Made by a program: the position numbers and the translations under genes. A model generated the notes under the pieces. The model made no database searches. It was not told the DNA's origin and was given only the letters and a program-made list of their open reading frames with translations. This document shows, one piece after another, positions 15,470-22,106 of a DNA stretch of 35,961 bases. Where the stretch lies: positions 1-35,961 of the forward strand of contig DJWE01000096.1 of the NCBI GenBank assembly GCA_002441465.1. The letters run 5' to 3'. The stretch's first letter is position 1; each line of letters opens with the position of its first letter. Source of the stretch: Propionibacteriaceae bacterium UBA6238 (GTDB taxonomy: Bacteria; Actinomycetota; Actinomycetes; Propionibacteriales; Propionibacteriaceae).

Positions 15470-16534
15470 ATGCAGCCGCAGATGCTTACCCTTCTGCGCG
15501 AGTCACGTGGATACAGCGGTGCCCGCCTGGCAACCATGACAGGTATCCCGCAGCCAACCCTGTCCCGAATCGAGAACGGGCTCGCGTCCATCGATGACGA
15601 CCGCATGAAGCTCATTGCCGACGCGCTCGGCTATCCGGTAGAGGCCTTCAACTGGACTGACCCTGTGTACGGCTTCGGCAGCGCCGCGTTCTACCACCGG
15701 AAGCAGCAGACTCTGCCTCAGACTGCCCTTCGCCGAATCCAGGCTGAGGTCAATCTCACGCGTATGCGGCTGGAACGTCTCATGCGCTCGATCGAGGTCG
15801 ACGCTCAGCATGAACTGCCTCACCTCGTGGTCGAGGAGTTCGGCGGCCCTGCCGAGGTTGCGCGGGCGGTGCGGGCAACCTGGCGTCTGCCGATGGGGCC
15901 AGTCCGGGATGTCGCGACCGTACTCGAACTGGCAGGGGTACTCGTCTTGCGGTACCCGTTTGAGTCGCCGAGGATCTCGGCGATCAGTCTCGACAACGTT
16001 GCGGCCTACCCCGCGCTCATCATCCTCAACTCCAGCATGCCGGCTGACCGTGAACGCTTCACACTGGCGCACGAGTTGGGCCACTTGGTGATGCACACCA
16101 CAATCACGGCGCCGGAGGAGGCAGAGCGCGAGGCAGACTCCTTCGCGTCGGAGTTCCTCATGCCTGCTGCCGAGATCCGGACCCAATTGAAGGGCATCAC
16201 CCTGGAGCGAGCCGCTCAACTGAAGCCCGTCTGGAAGGTCTCGATGGGTGCCCTGATCCGACGCGCGAAGGATCTCGGCGTGATTGACGACCGCCGCTAC
16301 AAGAGCCTCAACGTGTCCATCTCCCAGAAAGGCTGGCGCAAGGTCGAGCCAGTGGATGTGGACCGCGACAAACCGTCTGTTCTCGGGGCGACGCTCAACA
16401 TCCACCTGCGTGAACACGGCTACAGCGTTGAGGAACTCGCAAAGGTCGCGGCCATGCGTCCCGAGGAGTTCGCCGCGCGCTTCGACCTGGAGCTTGGCTC
16501 GGCTGATGGAAGACGTCTACGCGTGGTCAAGTGA
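15470..16534 (+). CDS. XRE-family HTH regulator fused to ImmA/IrrE metallopeptidase
   Basis: 354 residues. Residues about 6-60 are a Cro/C1-type helix-turn-helix (LLRESRGYSGARLATMTGIPQPTLSRIENG...), and about 120-260 are an ImmA/IrrE (COG2856, DUF955) gluzincin domain with the zinc motif HELGH at 201-205 and a downstream acidic ligand region (EREADSFASEFLMP). In this family the peptidase cleaves a repressor or antitoxin after a stress signal, and the HTH gives DNA binding. The ATG has AGGAG 5 nt upstream; a GTG two codons earlier overlaps the previous stop. It is translationally coupled to the 201-residue gene, so the two work together. It is divergent from the DUF6119 operon and could repress the shared promoter region at 14675-14861. 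Confidence 0.93.
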   Translation: MQPQMLTLLRESRGYSGARLATMTGIPQPTLSRIENGLASIDDDRMKLIADALGYPVEAFNWTDPVYGFGSAAFYHRKQQTLPQTALRRIQAEVNLTRMRLERLMRSIEVDAQHELPHLVVEEFGGPAEVARAVRATWRLPMGPVRDVATVLELAGVLVLRYPFESPRISAISLDNVAAYPALIILNSSMPADRERFTLAHELGHLVMHTTITAPEEAEREADSFASEFLMPAAEIRTQLKGITLERAAQLKPVWKVSMGALIRRAKDLGVIDDRRYKSLNVSISQKGWRKVEPVDVDRDKPSVLGATLNIHLREHGYSVEELAKVAAMRPEEFAARFDLELGSADGRRLRVVK

Positions 16535-16707
16535 AGCCGGGAAGGCTTGGCAGGCCGAAACCGGGCGTCACGATCCGGAGGCGCGACCCAGTAGTGAAGA
16601 TCCCGGCAAGGCTTCCCATGCTCTCCGACCCGCCCGAGAGCACCACCTCACCCAGTGCCGGCCAGGAACCCTAGCCCGGGCCGCCCGATCACAAGCATCA
16701 CACACCT

Positions 16708-16742
16708 CTGGCATGCGCTTCGGCATTTCGTTAGTATGAAAT
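16708..16742 (+). promoter_or_regulatory. Probable promoter of the zinc-ribbon gene with an inverted repeat
   Basis: CTGGCA (16708-16713), 18-nt spacer, TAGTAT (16732-16737). An ATTTC/GAAAT inverted repeat (16725-16742) overlaps the -10 and could be an operator. The region from 16535 to here holds no gene. Confidence 0.4.
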
Positions 16743-16770
16743 ACAACACTCCTCCCACTAGGAGCTTCGC

Positions 16771-17367
16771 ATGCGAGAGGTGATCCGCGATCCGGCGAAG
16801 GCGTTCAGGTGCCCTCGGTGCGGTGCTCCGGTGACCTACAAGGGACGCGGACGACGTCCGGTCTGGTGCTCGGCGCGTTGCCGGGTCGAGGCGTCCATTG
16901 AGCGCCGCGGGAACGAGATCGTCGGGGTCAAACCCGAGGTCGTGAAGGTCGTTTCACCCGCCGCTCGACTCAGCGATTGGGAGAAGGAACGGCGCCAGCA
17001 GATCGAGCGAAACCTCGATCGCGACGCGGTCGTCGAGATGGTCGCGAGCCGGCCCGAACTGCTCATGGACGCGCTCGCACGCATCGAAGAACAGGGCTTG
17101 AACGGCGACGCTGGACACCGCCAGATCCTCTCCGACGCCATGATCCGGACGGCGCGCGCCGTCTTCCCCGAGACCGTCGACCAGGCCACCGCGTCGCCGC
17201 AACGCTCGCACAAACGGGACGTCTCCGAGTGGGTCACCCTCCTCGACGAGCTGACCATGCAGCTCGCCACCGGGTTGCTCTACAACCGCGATCTGCCGAC
17301 CATCGACGATCCCATGCGCAACCTGGTCGACCACTACCTCCAGCGCGTGGACGGCTCGAAACGCTGA
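16771..17367 (+). CDS. Zinc-ribbon protein of unknown function
   Basis: 198 residues. The N-terminus has a treble-cleft or ribbon-type four-cysteine set: CPRC at 14-17 and WCSARC about 18 residues later, separated by basic residues (YKGRGRRP), which suggests nucleic-acid binding. The rest is charged and helical with no transmembrane segment. The middle (DRDAVVEMVASRPELLMDALARIEE) is a probable helical bundle. AGGAG lies 7 nt before the ATG. No partner is adjacent on the strand. It lies between the ImmA-containing cluster and the decayed DUF4143 gene. Such proteins are common on actinobacterial integrative elements; the function cannot be named. Confidence 0.75.
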   Translation: MREVIRDPAKAFRCPRCGAPVTYKGRGRRPVWCSARCRVEASIERRGNEIVGVKPEVVKVVSPAARLSDWEKERRQQIERNLDRDAVVEMVASRPELLMDALARIEEQGLNGDAGHRQILSDAMIRTARAVFPETVDQATASPQRSHKRDVSEWVTLLDELTMQLATGLLYNRDLPTIDDPMRNLVDHYLQRVDGSKR

Positions 17368-17427
17368 ACAACTCCCCCACCCGGGTTGGTCAGGTCGCCT
17401 CGGCGTTTGCGACGCGCTCGGCGAGGT

Positions 17428-17991
17428 TCAGTGATCCCAGAGGCTCCGAATGGGCAGCACGTGCAGCCAGCCGTGAAGGTGTGCGACCTGAGTACCCCCG
17501 TGAAGGACGACCCCCGTGGTCTTCCGGTCTAGGTATCGGTTGCGGAAGCGCTCCAGCGCCGACCAGGACTGCTCTGTGACCGTTCGCGTGCTCTTCACCT
17601 CAATAGCCAGCAGTTGACCGTCCGGGAGTTCGGCGACGATGTCGACTTCCAAGCCGTCGAGGTCACGGTAGTGGTACAGCTGGAACGGCTGCTGAGTCCA
17701 GGCGGACTGCTTTCGCAACTCCAGCGCGACGCACTGCTCGGCAAGGGCTCCGAAGTACTCGCGTCCCCCCACCGTGCCGGCTGCGGCGCTGGTGAAGCCC
17801 GTGAGATGGGCGGACAAGCCAGTGTCGTTCAGGGCGACCTTGGGACGGCGCGCGATGCGACCGCGCGGCGACCTCGTCCATGGAGGAAGGAGGACCAGAA
17901 GCCGGCTCAACGCTGCCCGAGAACTTGCAGATTTGAGCAATGAAACTTGCGGATCTGAGGTGTCGAACCTGAAGGTTCGCGCGCTCCGCAA
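17428..17991 (-). pseudogene. C-terminal remnant of an AAA/DUF4143 ATPase
   Basis: The readable part begins near LSRLLVLLPPWTRSPRGRI and runs through RPKVALNDTGLSAHL, YHYRDLDGLEVDIVAE and LLAIEVKST to the usual end LPIRSLW. This is the complete C-terminal DUF4143 domain, a PD-(D/E)XK-like fold, of the family of ATPases of about 400-450 residues. The N-terminal P-loop AAA domain is entirely absent. The first about 25 residues of the open frame do not match the family, so the truncation point is near 17,915. Intact members are thought to act with mobile-element or toxin-antitoxin functions. This fragment has no Walker motifs and is presumably dead. Confidence 0.8.
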
Positions 17992-18031
17992 CGTGAGTCG
18001 GCCAGTTGCCGCCGAAGCGCTCTTGCGCCGC

Positions 18032-18241
18032 CTAACGGGTCGCGTCCAGTGCGGACGCGATCACTGCCCATGAATCGCCGGCGTCCTGCGCGGGCTTCAC
18101 CGCGTCGCGCAACTCCTGCTCCGCATCCGCGATCCCCTGTCGGGCCGCCAGGATGCGCCGGAAGTGCACCGCATCGCGGGCCGGGTACACCGCCGGGTCG
18201 AACTGATCCGGGCCGGCCACGTCGTTCTCGGCGCTGCTCAT
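18032..18241 (-). CDS. Small protein downstream of the MazF-like toxin
   Basis: 69 residues from ATG 18241 (MSSAENDVAGPDQFDPAVYP), with GGAG 7 nt upstream. Acidic, helical and soluble. The segment FRRILAARQGIADAEQELRDAVKPAQDAGDSWAVIASALDATR looks like a coiled coil followed by an HTH-like tail. It lies 21 nt after the toxin stop, so it belongs to the same operon. Similar small Ala-rich proteins occur with actinobacterial toxin-antitoxin genes, but I do not recognise a named family. It could be a third component or a helper DNA-binding protein. Confidence 0.65.
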   Translation of the reverse strand: MSSAENDVAGPDQFDPAVYPARDAVHFRRILAARQGIADAEQELRDAVKPAQDAGDSWAVIASALDATR

Positions 18242-18262
18242 CTGCAAGCTCCAGTGGTGCGC

Positions 18263-18598
18263 CTACCGGCCGCCAGTGAGCAGCGCAAGGATCTGGTGGA
18301 CCTGATCGACCTGCGCGAGCGCGTAAGGCGCGGGGTCAACGCGGGTGACACGGTCGATCGACATCGACTTGACCTGTTCACACATCGCCACGGTGGTTGC
18401 CGAGTCTCGGGACGCGAGCTTCACGTGGGTGGACCATCCGCGGTCGGTGTGCGTCAGCGGCACCGCGATGAGCAGACCTCGGGCTCGATGGAGCGCTGGC
18501 TCGGACAGCACCAGCCAAGGCCGGTGCTTGGCCTGCTCGCGGCCGATGGTCGGGTCCATGCTCGCCCAGACGACATCGCCACGGGCAATCTGGATCAC
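18263..18598 (-). CDS. PemK/MazF-family endoribonuclease toxin
   Basis: 111 residues. MazF toxins cleave mRNA at short sequences and stop growth when the antitoxin is lost. Family features: the opening strand ARGDVVWASMDPTIGREQAKHRPWLVLS with the conserved RP(W/V)LV block carrying the catalytic Arg, then LLIAVPLTHTDRG, and the CEQVKSMSIDRV block that normally supplies the second catalytic residue. Length is normal. GTG start with GAGG 7 nt upstream; it overlaps the antitoxin stop by 4 nt (GTGA), the standard toxin-antitoxin coupling. The order antitoxin-toxin is canonical, and the module appears intact. Confidence 0.92.
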   Translation of the reverse strand: MIQIARGDVVWASMDPTIGREQAKHRPWLVLSEPALHRARGLLIAVPLTHTDRGWSTHVKLASRDSATTVAMCEQVKSMSIDRVTRVDPAPYALAQVDQVHQILALLTGGR

Positions 18599-18852
18599 TC
18601 GCCCGCCTCGAACCGGGCAATGGACTCCTCGGCGTCGCCGGCGAAGGCCGCGTCTGCCTCGGCAAGGTCGTCCAGATACTCCTGGTCGGGGGTCTCGGCT
18701 TCGAGCGCAGCCCAGAACTCAGCCTTGCGCCTCTCTTCGAGCATCTCCTCGATGAGCTGGGCCTGGGTCAGGTGCGCCGCTCGGGCAGCGTCGCGCACGC
18801 GGTCACGCACCACGCGAGGAACCTTGATGGTAGCCACATCAGTCATACCCAA
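18595..18852 (-). CDS. MazE-type antitoxin (ribbon-helix-helix-like)
   Basis: 85 residues. The N-terminal DNA-binding part (VATIKVPRVVRDRVRDAARAAHLTQAQLIEEMLEERR) has the strand-helix-helix pattern of Arc/CopG-like antitoxins. The C-terminal tail is very acidic (EAETPDQEYLDDLAEADAAFAGDAEESIARFEAGE), fitting a flexible toxin-binding arm. It overlaps the MazF-like toxin by 4 nt. The start shown is TTG 18852, which has GGAGAGG 6 nt upstream; an ATG two codons later (18846) is the alternative. It should bind and neutralise the toxin and repress the operon. Confidence 0.85.
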   Translation of the reverse strand: MGMTDVATIKVPRVVRDRVRDAARAAHLTQAQLIEEMLEERRKAEFWAALEAETPDQEYLDDLAEADAAFAGDAEESIARFEAGE

Positions 18853-18885
18853 ATGGTACCTCTCCGGGATGCCCGAGTTCTGGGC

Positions 18886-19065
18886 TCAACTGAGCCAGAA
18901 CGGACGCAGCATGGCGTCGACGTCCTCGGGGCGTACGCGGAGGATGCGCCGTCCGCTGGAGAAGACCGGCAGCTGGCCGGACGCGATCCGGCGACGCAGG
19001 GTCTTCCGGCTGATCCCCGTCCGCTCGGCCGCCTGGGCGAGGGACTCGTAGCGCTGCTGTTCCAT
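18886..19065 (-). CDS. Excisionase-like helix-turn-helix protein (59 residues)
   Basis: ATG 19065 with AAGGAG about 8 nt upstream. The sequence opens MEQQRYESLAQAAERTGISR and continues KTLRRRIASGQLPVFSSGRR, ILRVRPEDVDAMLRPFWLS. This is the winged-helix MerR-like HTH_17/Xis pattern: 'L-A-E-R-T-G-I-S-x-x-T-L-R-R-R-I-x-x-G-x-L-P' followed by a wing and R-V-x-x-E-D-V-D. It lies 33 nt upstream of the antitoxin on the same strand. It may be the element's recombination directionality factor left behind by the broken integrase, or a regulator of the toxin-antitoxin operon. The gene is complete. Confidence 0.85.
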   Translation of the reverse strand: MEQQRYESLAQAAERTGISRKTLRRRIASGQLPVFSSGRRILRVRPEDVDAMLRPFWLS

Positions 19066-19201
19066 GGCGATCTCCTTCCGCAGCCTTAAGCCTCAGAAGG
19101 GGCCCGATCCGGACACCGGAGGACCCGGGATGTGAAGATCTGCCACCTCGTGTCACTGCTCGGCCTGCCCCCAGGACGAGGCACGTCCTATCCTCGCTGC
19201 C

Positions 19202-19477
19202 ATGAGCGCCAGCGTGGATCTGACGGAGTTGCGTCGGCATGCCTCCGAACTGGTGCGTCGCGCCCAGACCGGGGAGGAGATCACGATCACCGTCTCCGGC
19301 CGGCCGAGCGCTCGACTGGTACCGCTCGAGCAGACCCAGTGGCGGCGTTGGAGCGACATCGCCGGACTGTTCGCCGGTCCCACCGATCCGGACTGGGAGC
19401 ACGATCGCGAGCGCGTCGCCGATCCGGAACTTGCTCACCCAAGAGCTACGGATTGCGATTGCCGTACTGAATCTTGA
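19202..19477 (+). CDS. Orphan Phd/YefM-family antitoxin
   Basis: 91 residues. The N-terminal Phd fold is clear: MSASVDLTELRRHASELVRRAQTGEEITITVSGRPSARLVPL. This family binds its own operator and normally neutralises a VapC/PIN or Doc toxin encoded just downstream. Here no toxin follows; the next sequence is the oppositely oriented DinB-like gene. The last about 15 residues (HPRATDCDCRTES) overlap that gene's 3' end and do not look like an antitoxin tail, so the 3' end was probably replaced by a rearrangement. No Shine-Dalgarno; TATCCT lies 7 nt before the ATG, so it may be leaderless. It may survive as an anti-addiction gene or regulator. Confidence 0.75.
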   Translation: MSASVDLTELRRHASELVRRAQTGEEITITVSGRPSARLVPLEQTQWRRWSDIAGLFAGPTDPDWEHDRERVADPELAHPRATDCDCRTES

Positions 19478-19934
19478 GCTGGTTGATCTCGGCGAGGTTC
19501 TTGGTGAGCTCGAAGTTCACCCATGCGGCTACGAACGAGAAGGGGCGAGGCTCAGGCATCAGTCCTCGCACGGGTGCCTCCAGATCGTGGGAACTGAGGA
19601 TCTCCACCCAGCGATCGTGAGCCGCGATCACGCCATCGGTTGAGCCTGACCAGCGGACTTCGTCCGGCGTGCGGGCGCGTCGACCTTCGGCGGAATCCGC
19701 AGCGTTGGCCCACCACATCTCGACATGCCACAGGATCCAGCCGATCGTCGCGTCCGGTAGAGGCCGAGATTCCTCATCGGGCCAATCGGCAACCCAGCCA
19801 TCCTCGGTGTTGTGAACGGTGACGACGTTGCCCGACGGCTCCCAGAGCGCCTGCCGCTCGTCCACATCGTCGAGGACGAACTGCGTGGCGAAACCCCACA
19901 CGAGATCCAGCTGGCTCAGGAGGACATCCCTCAT
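19446..19934 (-). CDS. DinB-like / DUF664 family protein
   Basis: 162 residues, four-helix-bundle DinB superfamily. Members often bind a divalent metal with three His and act in thiol-dependent (mycothiol or bacillithiol) transfer reactions. Visible family blocks: the first helix (LSQLDLVWGFATQFVLDDV), the central TIGWILWHVEMWWANAAD with one His ligand, and the last helix FELTKNLAEINQLKIQYGNR, where family members usually carry a further His (here the position reads Leu-Thr-Lys-Asn). The metal site may therefore be incomplete. The ATG has no strong ribosome site. It overlaps the orphan Phd gene by 32 nt at their 3' ends. Confidence 0.78.
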   Translation of the reverse strand: MRDVLLSQLDLVWGFATQFVLDDVDERQALWEPSGNVVTVHNTEDGWVADWPDEESRPLPDATIGWILWHVEMWWANAADSAEGRRARTPDEVRWSGSTDGVIAAHDRWVEILSSHDLEAPVRGLMPEPRPFSFVAAWVNFELTKNLAEINQLKIQYGNRNP

Positions 19935-20022
19935 GAGCGCACGCTCTCATCTGACCTGCCCCGGCGCAAGCAGCCGCGACAACAGTCGCGGTGACTGCGG
20001 AACGCGGTCGTCGAGCGTCTCT

Positions 20023-20571
20023 CTACTCAGGTCGCCTCTTGAACCTTGAGATAGGGACCGATTCCCAGGCTGAGCGAGCCTGCTCGAGGACGAACATGGC
20101 GATGGTCCGAGCGTTCTCAGGTATGTCCGGCAGTGCCGCGAGTCCCTCGGTGCCCACCCACATCAACTCTGCGGATTCCCCGGCCGAGCGGCCGCCGGCC
20201 GGTTCTGAACCGGCCAGGAAGGCGAACCCCAGGTCGATGTGGCGATGCTGGCTGTCCGCGTCGAAGTCGTGCGTGCGGACACTGACGGGCTGGGGATGAT
20301 GGATCGCTGTTCCGTCGACAGTCTCGGGCACCCGCACGGGAGGTTGCAGAACCATGAGCTGCTCCGGCGCGTACCCGGTCTCCTCGGCGATTTCCCGCAG
20401 GATCGCCGCCCACGGATTCTCATCGAGTTCCACATGCCCGCCTGGTTGGAGGGGTATGCCGAGGGTCTTGTGCCGATGCAAGAGAAGCCGCCAACCCTCA
20501 GCGGTTTCCCGCACGATGAACGCGCTCACCGTCAGATCGTGCTGACCCGGGCCGGTGTGAATGTGTGCCAT
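20023..20571 (-). CDS. NUDIX hydrolase
   Basis: 182 residues from ATG 20571 (MAHIHTGPGQHDLTVSAFIV), the start typical of this subfamily; a longer frame to 20622 has no better site. The NUDIX box is perfect: GHVELDENPWAAILREIAEETGY (G-x5-E-x7-R-E-U-x-E-E-x-G-U). It should hydrolyse a nucleoside diphosphate linked to another moiety, using Mg2+. His residues near the N-terminus (HIHTGPGQHD) are characteristic of the subgroup. The substrate cannot be read from the sequence. It is divergent from a second NUDIX gene, 70 nt away. Confidence 0.9.
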   Translation of the reverse strand: MAHIHTGPGQHDLTVSAFIVRETAEGWRLLLHRHKTLGIPLQPGGHVELDENPWAAILREIAEETGYAPEQLMVLQPPVRVPETVDGTAIHHPQPVSVRTHDFDADSQHRHIDLGFAFLAGSEPAGGRSAGESAELMWVGTEGLAALPDIPENARTIAMFVLEQARSAWESVPISRFKRRPE

Positions 20572-20641
20572 GACGACATCGCAGCCTACCCACAGCAGGT
20601 TCTCCGCCACGCCCGCGCGCATCCGATGCTACGTTCGCGGG

Positions 20642-21067
20642 GTGCGAGTCAGGCTGGCCCCAACTGGACAGCTCCACGACTACGTGTTCACTGTGATCGT
20701 CGTATTCGACGGTGCCGGACGGCTGGTGCTGTGCCGACACAAGGACCGCTCCACCTGGGAAACCCCCGGCGGACACATCGAACCCGGCGAAACGCCCACC
20801 GAAGCCGCCGATCGAGAACTGTTCGAGGAGACCGGGATCGTGCCCAAGGGCCTGACAGCCGTCGCCGACTACGAAGTCGATGGCGTCGCCGGCCGCCTCT
20901 ACACCGCCGACATCCACACACGATCCCCACTACCCAACTTCGAGATCGCAGAGACCACCACCAGCGACACGCTGCCCGACAGCCTCACCTACCCCGCGAT
21001 CACTCCCATCCTGGTCAGGGCAGCCACCAAATGGCGATCGGAGCACAGACTCCCTGCGGTCGCGTGA
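20642..21067 (+). CDS. NUDIX hydrolase with its stop inside the integrase remnant
   Basis: About 141 residues from a GTG at 20642 (MRVRLAPTGQLHDYVFTVIV); TACGTT 6 nt upstream suggests a leaderless mRNA. The NUDIX box is intact: GHIEPGETPTEAADRELFEETGI. It resembles 8-oxo-dGTP/ADP-ribose type hydrolases but the substrate is not determined. The last two codons and the stop (21059-21067) are read from DNA that, on the other strand, encodes the GHAT block of the truncated integrase. Its natural C-terminus may therefore have been altered by the rearrangement that cut the integrase. An ATG at 20561 opens a longer frame that would overlap the divergent NUDIX gene. Confidence 0.82.
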   Translation: MRVRLAPTGQLHDYVFTVIVVFDGAGRLVLCRHKDRSTWETPGGHIEPGETPTEAADRELFEETGIVPKGLTAVADYEVDGVAGRLYTADIHTRSPLPNFEIAETTTSDTLPDSLTYPAITPILVRAATKWRSEHRLPAVA

Positions 21068-21915
21068 CCCATCATCGCCTTCAGTTCGGCGGTCGTCGCA
21101 CCGGTCATGCCCGCCAGGGACGCCGCCGAATGGCGCATGTCGTGGAAGGTCAGATCCTCGCGGCCGATGACCTTGCGCGCCTTGCCGTAGGCGTAGCGCA
21201 GCGCCTTCTCCGACATCGGTGAGGTCCCGTCGTGGCCGGGGAACAGGAAGCCGTCGCGTTCGGTCACCGGGAGCGCTGCCACGTACTTGGCCAGGTACGG
21301 GATCACGTGCGGCGGAATGCCGACATCTCGGGAGCCGGCCGCGGTCTTCGGCGCGCCGACGTGCACCTGGCCCTTCGTCCGCGTCACCGCCTGCCGGACG
21401 CGCACCACGCCCTCGGTGAGGTCCAGGTCACGACGCCGCAGGCCACGCACCTCCCCCGACCTCAGCCCGCACCAACCGGCCAGCACCACCGGCAGCCCTT
21501 GTTTCGCGGGCAGATCCAGCAGCTTGTTGAGTTCGGCGGGCGTCGCCGGCTCGATGTCGCGGGTCCGGCGCACCTTGCCTGCGTTGCGGACGCGGCACGG
21601 GTTGCGGTCGATCAGGCCCTCATCCTCGGCCTCGCGCAGGATCGAGCGCAGCAGCGAGTAGGCGTGCTTGCGCTGCACCGGACGATCCGCCGACAGCACA
21701 GTGGAGTACCAGCGGCGGATCTGGTCGGGTTCGAGGTACTTCAGCTTGAAACTCCCGAGCGTCGGGGCGATCAACTTCTCCAGGAGCCGGCCGTACTCCT
21801 CACGCGTCCGCGGCGTCAGCTCGCGCTCGGCCAGGCAGTGCCGCGCGTAGCCGGCCAGGGTATCCAGGTCGTCCGGCTGGCCCTTCACCTTTACCGGCGG
21901 ACGCCACTCCTGACG
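21058..21915 (-). pseudogene. Tyrosine recombinase (integrase) truncated at both ends
   Basis: Recognisable from EWRPPVKVKG to MMGHAT. The core-binding domain is present (TLAGYARHCLAERELTPRTREEYGRLL...). The catalytic domain keeps Arg in LAGWCGLRSGE, Lys in GAPKTAAGSRDVGIP, HDMRHSAASLAG (H-x-x-R) and the second His in MMGHAT. The nucleophilic Tyr, expected 10-20 residues later, is missing because the frame runs into the antisense of the NUDIX gene (AGSLCSDRHLVA). The N-terminal arm domain of about 80 residues usual in this integrase type is also missing: upstream the frame reads directly into the attachment site and tRNA, and no ribosome site precedes a start codon. The protein should be inactive. 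Confidence 0.88.
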
Positions 21916-21939
21916 CGAGCCCCAGCCTGGGCACAAATT

Positions 21940-21962
21940 GTCGGGGCGACAGGACTCGAACC
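21940..21962 (-). repeat. tRNA-side attachment site
   Basis: 23 bp identical to 11075-11097, spanning the T-arm and 3' acceptor strand of the intact tRNA-Pro plus one base beyond. The integrase remnant begins 24 nt further in. Confidence 0.88.
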
Positions 21963-22013
21963 TGCGATCTCCTGCTCCCAAAGCAGGCGCGCTAGCCACT
22001 GCGCTACGCCCCG
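21941..22013 (-). tRNA. tRNA-Pro (anticodon TGG)
   Basis: Complete cloverleaf on the minus strand. The acceptor is cggggcg/cgccccg with discriminator A. The D arm is gcgc/gcgc, the anticodon stem cctgc/gcagg with loop tttggga (anticodon TGG), and the T arm contains caggttcgagtcctg. CCA is not encoded. Its 3' end served as the island's integration site and was restored by the duplicate. Confidence 0.97.
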
Positions 22014-22106
22014 TGGACCGCCGCAACTCTATCCAGCGTGGGCGGCGGGATCACAACCGAGGTCTTGACGGGCGCCCCGCGAACACGCGAACGAACGGAC
22101 GCGGAA

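Larger units (their letters stand above)
11075..21962. mobile_element. Genomic island integrated at tRNA-Pro(TGG), probably immobile
   Basis: The outer limits are two exact 23-bp copies of the tRNA-Pro 3' end (11075-11097 and 21940-21962). A tyrosine-integrase remnant lies immediately inside the tRNA-side copy. Cargo between them is accessory: an SDH protease, DUF6119, XRE-ImmA/IrrE, a zinc-ribbon protein, a DUF4143 fragment, MazEF-type toxin-antitoxin genes, an Xis-like HTH, an orphan Phd, DinB-like and NUDIX proteins. The 11.5-16.5 kb part looks less GC-rich than the flanks and uses codons rare there, such as TTA. Both ends of the integrase are missing, so self-mobilisation is unlikely. Later insertions inside the element are possible. 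Confidence 0.85.
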
